Below are positions 1-5,038 of a DNA stretch of 5,038 bases, piece after piece. The stretch is taken from positions 1 through 5,038 of the forward strand of contig CAMCHA010000230.1 in assembly GCA_945874515.1 (NCBI GenBank), read 5' to 3'. The notes under the pieces were generated by a model. The model did no database searches. It saw only the letters and a list, made by a program, of their open reading frames with translations, and was not told the origin of the DNA. Both the position numbers and the translations under genes were made by a program. The stretch comes from Asaia bogorensis (GTDB taxonomy: Bacteria; Pseudomonadota; Alphaproteobacteria; Acetobacterales; Acetobacteraceae). Numbering within the stretch: the first letter of the stretch is position 1; the number at the start of each line of letters is the position of its first letter.

Positions 1-809
1 AAGACGAAATCGGCATGCGCATCGGGCAGCACATTCTTCACGCGCCCTTCACCCGGCCCGCGCCCCAAAAGCCCGCCATTGGCGAAAGCTTCCATGGCGA
101 CACTCACCTGATAGGAATCGCCTGAGCTTGGATCCAAAAAGCGATGCACGCGGGATTGCACATGCGGGAACAGCAGATAAGCCAGAACGCCTACACCCAC
201 GCCAAGACCTGCCAGCCCACCTACGATGAAAAAATTCAGGCCAGCCACGACGAATTGCGCGAAAAGCACCGCCGTCATCACCAACAACATGCCGATATCG
301 GGCTGGCTTTTCATGATCACCGCGATCACGACAAACATGCCAATCGCGATCGCCCGCCCCCAAAAGCGCGAACCAGGCGCCATGCCTTCCGCAATCAACC
401 ACGCGGCCACAACAGCAAAGAAGGGCTTGAGGAATTCGGAAGGCTGCAAGGAAAGCCCGGGGATCGGCAACCAGCGCCGCGCGCCCTTGATTTCAACGCC
501 CACCACCAGCGTCGCCGCCGTCAGCACCAAAGCGCCGGCACAGCCAAGCAAGGCAAAGCGGCGCACACCGCGTGGCGAGAGTAGCGAAACCCCAACCATC
601 ACTAAGGCCGCCAGCGCCAGATAAAAAACCTGCTTCAAGAAGAACATGTGGCGCGATGAAGCGCCGATACGCTCGGCCACGGCAGGCGATGCGGCCAGCA
701 TCAACACATAGCCAAAGCCGATCAGCACCATCAGCGCCGCCAGCGTCCAGCGATCCACTGTCCACCACCAGCGCCCAAGAATGGAATTATCCGCGCGGGA
801 GAGCGCCAT
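1..809 (-). CDS. ftsW: Septal peptidoglycan glycosyltransferase FtsW, SEDS family (C-terminus cut by window edge)
   Basis: Polytopic inner-membrane SEDS protein that polymerises lipid II at the division site together with FtsI/PBP3. The window holds the first 269 residues of an expected 370-420; the frame is open at the left edge. The start is the ATG at 809-807, which shares one base with the murD stop (TGATG) and has AGGAGG eight bases upstream. The N-terminus LGRWWWTVDRW (11-21) and ASPAVAERIG (40-49) are typical of alphaproteobacterial FtsW. Probable membrane helices lie at about 21-42, 55-77, 84-104, 127-142, 150-166, 172-189 and 190-214. Family motifs are ARRWLPIPG (110-118), LQPSEFLKP (121-129), KSQPDIG (167-173), RFLDP (223-227), GDSYQ (230-234), NGGLLGRGPGEG (244-255) and LPDAHADF (261-268). 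D267 aligns, as I recall the family, with the catalytic aspartate of SEDS polymerases. Position after murD favours FtsW over the relative RodA. Confidence 0.95.
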   Translation of the reverse strand, partial: MALSRADNSILGRWWWTVDRWTLAALMVLIGFGYVLMLAASPAVAERIGASSRHMFFLKQVFYLALAALVMVGVSLLSPRGVRRFALLGCAGALVLTAATLVVGVEIKGARRWLPIPGLSLQPSEFLKPFFAVVAAWLIAEGMAPGSRFWGRAIAIGMFVVIAVIMKSQPDIGMLLVMTAVLFAQFVVAGLNFFIVGGLAGLGVGVGVLAYLLFPHVQSRVHRFLDPSSGDSYQVSVAMEAFANGGLLGRGPGEGRVKNVLPDAHADFV

Positions 810-2200
810 CAGCTTGCCCTCCTGCTCTGCCGCGCGACCAGCGCCTGCGCCAGTTCACGGAAACGATCACCGCGCGCATCAAAGCCCGAGAATTGATCGA
901 AGGAAGCGGCCGCTGGTGAAAGCAGCACCACGGGCGCCGCGCCGGCAAAAGCCGCTTGCGCTGCCGCCGGCACTGCAGCTTCCAGTGTCGTGATGATTTC
1001 ATGCGCAACGCCGGCCTCGCGCAACGTCGCTGCCATGGCAGGCGCATCGCGCCCAATCAGAAAAGCCTTGGCGATGCGCGGGAAAAAGGGCGCGAGCGGC
1101 GCAATGCCGCCTTCCTTGCCGATCCCGCCCGCAATCCAAACCACACGGTCATAGGAAGCGAGTGCGCGCGCCGCGCTATCCGCATTGGTCGCCTTGCTGT
1201 CATTGACGAAGACAACGCCACCCGCTTCGGCGACGATTTCCTGCCGATGCGGCAAGCCAGGGTAGCTTATGATGCCATCCGCAATCACCGAACGCGCCAC
1301 GCCCAGCGCCAGGCAGGCCGCCGCGGCCGCTGCGGCGTTTTGCGCGTTATGCGCGCCCGGCAGCGCGGCAGCCGCGCCGAGATCCAGGATCAGCCCGCTA
1401 TCGTCACGCAGCGCCCGGCCTTCCGCCCAAACCCCGCCCGGCTGGGGGGTAGAACCCGAAATCGGCACCATCCGCGCCGCCAAACCGGCACCCATTTGCG
1501 CGGTCATCGCATCATCCTGGCCCAGCACCGCGACGTCATTGGTCCCTTGACGCGCGAAGATTCGAGCCTTCGCAGCGGCATAGCCTACCATGTTCCCATG
1601 GCGGTCCAGGTGATCGGGGCTGAGGTTCAACATAACAGCTACGTTGAAGCGCAGAGTTGCGATTCGCTCCAACATGTAAGACGACATTTCGAGGGTATAG
1701 ACCCCCTCAGACCCCAATATATTGAGATCGAGCGCCGCCGGGCCCAGATTCCCCCCCACCTCACAGGCCATGCCGTCGCCCTGCAGAATGTGGTGGATCA
1801 GCGCCGTCGTGGTGGATTTGCCATTGGTGCCGGTCACACCCACGAAGCGTGCCTTGGAATGCCTTGCCAGCACGGCGCGATACAGGAACTCCACATCACA
1901 CAGGATGGGCGCGCCAGCCGCCGTGGCCGCCAGCGCCGCAGGATGGGGGGCCGGCAGATGGTGCGGAATGCCCGGCGAAAGCAGCAGCGCATCGGCGCGG
2001 AAGGGGCCGGCGGCGGGGTCTTGCAGCGTGAGGCCCGCCGCTTCGGCTGCCGCGCGGGCTTCGGGCCTGTCATCCCAGACCGTGACCTCGGCTCCCCAAG
2101 AAGCGATGCGGCGCGCCGCCGGTAATCCGGCGCGGCCAAGCCCAACCACGGCGATGCGCGCGCCGGAAAAGGGGGTGAAGGGGGGGGGTGGCGCTGTCAT
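809..2200 (-). CDS. murD: UDP-N-acetylmuramoyl-L-alanine:D-glutamate ligase
   Basis: Cytoplasmic Mur ligase that adds D-glutamate to UDP-MurNAc-L-Ala using ATP. The 463 residues are slightly longer than E. coli MurD (438). The N-terminal Rossmann-like domain opens with [10 protein letters not shown] (16-25) and ends near LLLSPGIP (72-79). The ATP domain has the P-loop [11 protein letters not shown] (121-131), GGNLGP (149-154), EMSSYMLE (171-178), [11 protein letters not shown] (191-201) and GAHNAQN (282-288). The C-terminal domain has YPGLPHRQE (313-321), NDSKATN (333-339), GGIGKEG (358-364), and [12 protein letters not shown] (426-437) before F440 and RG, the region that holds D-Glu in the family. 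The ATG overlaps the mraY stop (ATGA). There is no Shine-Dalgarno upstream, so coupling is inferred. Codons 4-7 are four prolines over nine consecutive C bases. Met176 replaces the usual Gln of the SSxQ motif. All other key motifs are intact, so an active enzyme is expected. Confidence 0.97.
   Translation of the reverse strand: MTAPPPPFTPFSGARIAVVGLGRAGLPAARRIASWGAEVTVWDDRPEARAAAEAAGLTLQDPAAGPFRADALLLSPGIPHHLPAPHPAALAATAAGAPILCDVEFLYRAVLARHSKARFVGVTGTNGKSTTTALIHHILQGDGMACEVGGNLGPAALDLNILGSEGVYTLEMSSYMLERIATLRFNVAVMLNLSPDHLDRHGNMVGYAAAKARIFARQGTNDVAVLGQDDAMTAQMGAGLAARMVPISGSTPQPGGVWAEGRALRDDSGLILDLGAAAALPGAHNAQNAAAAAAACLALGVARSVIADGIISYPGLPHRQEIVAEAGGVVFVNDSKATNADSAARALASYDRVVWIAGGIGKEGGIAPLAPFFPRIAKAFLIGRDAPAMAATLREAGVAHEIITTLEAAVPAAAQAAFAGAAPVVLLSPAAASFDQFSGFDARGDRFRELAQALVARQSRRAS
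818..823 (-). promoter_or_regulatory. Ribosome binding site of ftsW
   Basis: The minus strand reads AGGAGG here, a full consensus Shine-Dalgarno, followed by eight bases and then the ftsW ATG at 809-807. It lies inside the last codons of murD and supports both the choice of start and independent reinitiation at ftsW. Confidence 0.85.
2180..2188 (-). repeat. Nine-C homopolymer inside the murD 5' end
   Basis: Nine consecutive C bases on the coding strand, starting 12 bases after the first base of the murD ATG and encoding most of a Pro4 stretch (CCA CCC CCC CCC). The present length keeps the murD ATG in frame with the rest of the gene. A second, shorter C5 run follows a few bases later. No function is claimed. 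Confidence 0.9.
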
Positions 2201-3285
2201 CTGATTTTCAGCGTCGAAAGCCCAACCAGCGCCAGGATCATCGCAATGATCCAGAAGCGGATCACGATGGTGGGCTCGGCCCAGCCTTTTTTCTCAAAAT
2301 GGTGATGCAGCGGCGCCATCAGAAACACGCGCCGTCCGGTGCGTTTGAACCAGAAGACTTGGATGATGACGGAAACGGTTTCCACCACGAAAAGCCCGCC
2401 CACAATCGCGAGTACAATTTCATGCTTGGTCGCAACCGCGAGGCCACCCAAGGCACCGCCAAGGGCAAGCGAACCCGTATCCCCCATGAATACCGCCGCC
2501 GGCGGCGCGTTGAACCACAGGAAGCCGAGTGCGGCGCCGACCAACGCCGCGCAGAACACTGCAAGCTCACCCGTGCCGGGCACGTAGTGTAGTTGCAGGT
2601 AATCGGCAAAAATGCGGTTACCGACCAGATAGGCAATCAGCGCAAAGACGCTGGCTGCGATCATCACCGGTACAATGGCAAGCCCATCAAGCCCGTCGGT
2701 CAGATTGACGGCGTTGGAAGCGCCCATCATCACCAGCGCCGCCAGCAGCGGGAAGAAGATACCAAGCGGCAGCAGAAATTCCTTGAAGATCGGGAAAGCG
2801 AGCTTGTCGGCAAGCGCGCCGGGCATCAGCCAGGTAATCCAAAGCGCCGTGACAAGGCCAAGGCCCGCCTGCACCAGAAGCTTCGCGCGACCCGAAACAC
2901 CCTTGGTGTTGCGCTTGGTCACCTTCAGCCAATCATCGGCGAAGCCAAGCGCGCCATAGCCGCAGGTGATGAACAGTACGGCCCAGACAAAGCCATTGCG
3001 TAAATCCGCCCACAGCAGGGTGGAACCCACCAAGCCCAGCAGGATCAGAACGCCGCCCATGGTGGGTGTGCCCTTTTTTTCCACGATGTGCCGCGCCGGG
3101 CCATCTTCGCGAATCGGCTGCCCGCCACGCTGAAAGCCGCGCAGCCAGCGGATGATGGCAGAACCGAAAACCAGGCTGATCAACAAGGCTGTCAGGCAGG
3201 CGGCACCCGCGCGAAAAGTACTATAGCGCGCCAGATTGGCCAGCGCATATTCCTCAGCAAAAGGCAGCAGAAGATTATAGATCAC
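2197..3285 (-). CDS. mraY: Phospho-N-acetylmuramoyl-pentapeptide transferase (lipid I synthase)
   Basis: Integral inner-membrane enzyme that transfers phospho-MurNAc-pentapeptide from UDP to undecaprenyl phosphate, making lipid I. I chose the GTG at 3285-3283 because it gives 362 residues (E. coli has 360), begins with the family-typical (M)[12 protein letters not shown], overlaps the murF stop as GTGA, and has AGGAG ten bases upstream. An in-frame ATG at 3333 would add 16 residues of no family character. Conserved pieces in order: QPIREDGP (56-63), KKGTPTMGG (70-78), FADDWLK (115-121) with aspartates 117/118, [10 protein letters not shown] (124-133), [12 protein letters not shown] (191-202), FMGDTGS (266-272) with D269, and PLHHHFE (325-331). 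These include the known catalytic or Mg-binding aspartates and the His cluster. Hydrophobic stretches fit the usual ten membrane helices, with the first around residues 25-45 and the last around 340-358. The stop overlaps the murD start (ATGA). Confidence 0.98.
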   Translation of the reverse strand: MIYNLLLPFAEEYALANLARYSTFRAGAACLTALLISLVFGSAIIRWLRGFQRGGQPIREDGPARHIVEKKGTPTMGGVLILLGLVGSTLLWADLRNGFVWAVLFITCGYGALGFADDWLKVTKRNTKGVSGRAKLLVQAGLGLVTALWITWLMPGALADKLAFPIFKEFLLPLGIFFPLLAALVMMGASNAVNLTDGLDGLAIVPVMIAASVFALIAYLVGNRIFADYLQLHYVPGTGELAVFCAALVGAALGFLWFNAPPAAVFMGDTGSLALGGALGGLAVATKHEIVLAIVGGLFVVETVSVIIQVFWFKRTGRRVFLMAPLHHHFEKKGWAEPTIVIRFWIIAMILALVGLSTLKIR

Positions 3286-4664
3286 GAAATTTTTTCTCCT
3301 ACCGTAAGTGCCGTGATGACGAGGCCCATGCACGAGCCAAGTGAACCCTTGACCAGCACTGCGTCACCGGGCTTGAGCACGGCGCAAAGAGCAGGGGCAA
3401 GGCTGGTTGAATCCGGAAAATGCCCACCGCGATACTGCGCTGGCAGGGCCGCAAAAAGATGTGCCGAAAGCGGGCCGCAGCAGAAGACCAGATCACAAGT
3501 CTTCTGCGCATCATCAGCCAGCGCAGCATGTTGCGCCGGGCCTTCGGCACCCAATTCCAGCATATCGCCAAAGGCAAAAACGTGCCGCGTGGCAGGTTGC
3601 GCGGCAAGCACCGCAAGTCCCGCCCGCACGGAAGCGACCGAGGCATTGTAGGAATCATCAATCAACAAAGCCTCACCGCCCGCCACGCGGATGCGGCGCA
3701 TGGCGCCTCGACCAGCGCTGGCGGTGAAATCGCCAAGGGCGCGCGCGGCGACATCTGGCGCAAGACCAAGCGCCTTCGCTGCCGCAAGAACAGCGCAGGC
3801 ATTCAGCGCCACATGGCGTCCAGGGGCGGCTAGGTGCAGCGTTAGGCTTTGCCCAAGCAGCGCAATTTCTGCGACACCACCTTCAGGCGAGGCTTGATAT
3901 ATCAGCAGCCGTGCATCGGCGCATTCGGCTTCCCCATGCGTCATCACATGCAGCCCAGCATCACGGGCGCGCGTCATGAGTTCTGGCAGAAAAGCGCTAT
4001 CGGCAGGCAGGATTACGGTACCGCCAGGTGCAATGCCAGCGATGATGTCGCCCTTTTCGGCGGCAATTGCCGCCTGGCCGCCAAGCAGGCCGATATGCGC
4101 CGTGCCGATTGAGGTGATGATGCCGACATCAGGCCGGGCAAGGCGCGACAGCGGCGCGATTTCACCGCGATTATTCATACCCATTTCAATCACGGCGTAA
4201 GCCGTGTCACGCGGCAGCCGCGCGAGGGTCAGCGGTACGCCCCAATGATTATTGTGCGACGCAGCCGAGGCATGGGTCGCGCCAAAAGCGCTGAGTGCCA
4301 CGCGCAGCATTTCCTTGGTGGTGGTCTTGCCGACACTGCCAGTGACGCCCACCACACGGGCCACGGCGCGCGCGCGCCCCGCCGCGCCAAGCGCTGCCAG
4401 CCCAGCCAGCGTATCAGCCACACGCAGCAGCTTCGCGGTATCCGCAGCACCTGGCGGCGTGTGGTCCACCATGGCGAGTGAGGCACCGCGCGAAAGTGCA
4501 TCAGCGACAAATTCATGCCCATCGCGTTGATCGCGCAGCGCGATGAAGATATCGCCTGGTGCGACGTTACGGCTATCAATCGAAACGCCGCTGATGGTGA
4601 CATCAGCCGCCAGCGTGCCAACGGTTGCTGCGCGCAATTCAGCGCTGGTCCAAAGCGGCGTCAT
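3282..4664 (-). CDS. murF: UDP-MurNAc-tripeptide:D-alanyl-D-alanine ligase
   Basis: Cytoplasmic ATP-dependent ligase that adds D-Ala-D-Ala to UDP-MurNAc-tripeptide, completing the soluble pentapeptide precursor. The 460 residues match the usual MurF length of about 450-480. The N-terminal domain has VSIDSR (27-32) and GDIFIAL (37-43). The central domain has the P-loop [14 protein letters not shown] (106-119), [12 protein letters not shown] (136-147), [10 protein letters not shown] (160-169), and TSIGTAHIG (184-192) followed by AEKGD, where K204 is the probable carbamylated lysine. The C-terminal domain has GRGAMRR (318-324), IDDSYNA (335-341), GDMLELG (366-372) and LVKGS (437-441). The ATG start overlaps the murE stop (ATGA). 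I see no good Shine-Dalgarno upstream, so coupling to murE is likely. The TGA stop overlaps the mraY GTG (GTGA). Some motifs differ from the usual form: Asn165 for His, Ser342 for Asn, and LGSC after KGS. The rest is intact, and I expect a working enzyme. Confidence 0.97.
   Translation of the reverse strand: MTPLWTSAELRAATVGTLAADVTISGVSIDSRNVAPGDIFIALRDQRDGHEFVADALSRGASLAMVDHTPPGAADTAKLLRVADTLAGLAALGAAGRARAVARVVGVTGSVGKTTTKEMLRVALSAFGATHASAASHNNHWGVPLTLARLPRDTAYAVIEMGMNNRGEIAPLSRLARPDVGIITSIGTAHIGLLGGQAAIAAEKGDIIAGIAPGGTVILPADSAFLPELMTRARDAGLHVMTHGEAECADARLLIYQASPEGGVAEIALLGQSLTLHLAAPGRHVALNACAVLAAAKALGLAPDVAARALGDFTASAGRGAMRRIRVAGGEALLIDDSYNASVASVRAGLAVLAAQPATRHVFAFGDMLELGAEGPAQHAALADDAQKTCDLVFCCGPLSAHLFAALPAQYRGGHFPDSTSLAPALCAVLKPGDAVLVKGSLGSCMGLVITALTVGEKIS
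3296..3300 (-). promoter_or_regulatory. Ribosome binding site of mraY
   Basis: The minus strand reads AGGAG, then an A-rich ten-base spacer, then GTG at 3285-3283. It lies within the last codons of murF. It decides the mraY start in favour of the GTG over the ATG at 3333, because the resulting protein begins as MraY proteins do. The spacing is slightly longer than ideal. Confidence 0.8.
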
Positions 4665-5038
4665 GGCACGAGGCCCGCCAGCTTGCGCACCACCGCGACA
4701 TCATCAAAGGGGTGGATCATGCCAGCGATGTCTTGCCCCGCTTCATGGCCCTTGCCGGCCACCGCCAGCACATCTCCGGGGTCAAGCGCGCCCATGGCCT
4801 TGGCGATGGCTTCTTCACGTGCGCCGGCATCCACCGCGTCAGGGCAGCCGGCCATGACCGCCGCGCGGATGGTGGCCGGGTTTTCGCTGCGCGGATTGTC
4901 ATCCGTGATCCAAACGCGATCCGCCGCTTCCGCCGCCGCGCGCCCCATCAATGGGCGCTTGCCGGGGTCTCGGTCCCCGCCTGCGCCGAACAGCACATGC
5001 AGGCGACCCGCGACATGCGGGCGAAGCGCGGCCAAAAG
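4661..5038 (-). CDS. murE: UDP-MurNAc-L-Ala-D-Glu:meso-diaminopimelate ligase, C-terminal part (cut by window edge)
   Basis: Cytoplasmic Mur ligase that uses ATP to add meso-diaminopimelate to UDP-MurNAc-L-Ala-D-Glu. Only the last 125 residues are in the window. The frame stays open to the right edge, so the N-terminal UDP-binding domain and the P-loop domain lie outside. The visible part is the C-terminal ligase domain: GAGGDRDPGKRPLMG (fragment residues 18-32), TDDNPR (45-50) and AGKGHE (94-99). In the known family the DNPR arginine and the GKGHE glycine and glutamate contact the incoming diamino acid, and DNPR marks meso-DAP rather than lysine enzymes. The TGA stop shares four bases (ATGA) with the murF start, as expected for genes translated together. 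A TTG at 5035 could be read as a start, but it lies inside the conserved domain and is not the real one. Identification is firm; the full length cannot be judged. Confidence 0.96.
   Translation of the reverse strand, partial: LLAALRPHVAGRLHVLFGAGGDRDPGKRPLMGRAAAEAADRVWITDDNPRSENPATIRAAVMAGCPDAVDAGAREEAIAKAMGALDPGDVLAVAGKGHEAGQDIAGMIHPFDDVAVVRKLAGLVP

Larger units (their letters stand above)
1..5038 (-). other. dcw cluster segment, murE-murF-mraY-murD-ftsW operon
   Basis: Five minus-strand genes join without any untranslated gap. The stop-start overlaps are ATGA at 4661-4664, GTGA at 3282-3285, ATGA at 2197-2200 and TGATG at 807-811. The order is the conserved proteobacterial dcw order, so upstream ftsI and downstream murG, murC, murB, ddl, ftsQ and ftsA are expected outside the window, but this is inference. 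No promoter or terminator has room in non-coding DNA here, so the mRNA must begin upstream of position 5038 or from a promoter buried in coding sequence. Confidence 0.93.

Noticed and set aside
1751..1757. Seven-base homopolymer in murD, considered as a frameshift or slippage site
   Set aside because: It encodes the conserved Gly-Gly of the GGNLG motif, and the frame continues correctly on both sides.
956..2125. A 389-codon open frame on the plus strand opposite murD
   Set aside because: It is rich in Arg, Gln and His in the pattern of an antisense shadow of a GC-rich gene, has no recognisable domain or Shine-Dalgarno, and lies fully over a certain murD.
3282..3295. A6 run at the murF end as a possible -1 frameshift making a MurF-MraY fusion
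   Set aside because: The bases do not fit the X XXY YYZ slippery pattern, and the GTGA overlap with a Shine-Dalgarno explains the junction. The A run is just GAA AAA ATT codons and spacer.
3088..3651. A 187-codon plus-strand open frame across the murF/mraY junction
   Set aside because: It has low-complexity Ala/Ser/Arg composition, no family resemblance, and covers two conserved genes on the other strand.
4366..4377. Alternating (GC)6 run in murF, possibly prone to Z-DNA
   Set aside because: It encodes ordinary Arg/Ala codons in a GC-rich gene, is only 12 bases long, and has no regulatory context.
5033..5035. TTG near the right edge as a start for a short 124-residue protein
   Set aside because: The frame is open to the window edge, and the residues are the middle of the MurE C-terminal domain, so this is a cut murE.
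1..5038. Search for an accessory, defence or mobile system
   Set aside because: All DNA is accounted for by five conserved cell wall genes with uniform composition and no insertion, repeat array or foreign gene.

Overview
The window is a continuous, fully coding piece of a division and cell wall (dcw) cluster, read entirely on the minus strand. In transcription order, from high to low coordinates, it holds the 3' end of murE, complete murF, complete mraY, complete murD and the 5' two thirds of ftsW. Both window edges cut genes. There is no intergenic space, and I see no RNA gene, mobile element, CRISPR array, promoter or terminator.

The DNA is GC-rich. MurE carries the DNPR motif of meso-diaminopimelate-adding enzymes, which points to a Gram-negative type of peptidoglycan. 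The FtsW N-terminus (LGRWWWTVDRW, then ASPAVAERIG) and the MraY N-terminal half look alphaproteobacterial. A Rhodospirillales/Acetobacteraceae-like source is my best guess from remembered family sequences, and I could not run a search. The gene order murE-murF-mraY-murD-ftsW is the textbook order for Proteobacteria.

Layout: 5038-4661 murE C-terminal domain; 4664-3282 murF; 3285-2197 mraY (GTG start); 2200-809 murD; 809-1 ftsW N-terminal part. The junctions are ATGA (murE/murF), GTGA (murF/mraY), ATGA (mraY/murD) and TGATG (murD/ftsW), so all four are stop-start overlaps of 4, 4, 4 and 1 bases. This predicts one polycistronic mRNA with coupled translation. Clear Shine-Dalgarno sequences precede mraY and ftsW but not murD or murF.

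Functionally the genes follow one pathway. MurD adds D-Glu to UDP-MurNAc-L-Ala, MurE adds meso-DAP, and MurF adds D-Ala-D-Ala, all in the cytoplasm. MraY moves the finished phospho-MurNAc-pentapeptide onto undecaprenyl phosphate at the inner membrane. FtsW polymerises lipid II at the septum with its partner PBP3/FtsI.

I found no undescribed system here. The points worth a second look are small: a nine-C homopolymer encoding four prolines right after the murD start, a Met in place of the usual Gln in MurD's SSxQ motif, some MurF motif departures, and the mraY start, which is easily mis-annotated.
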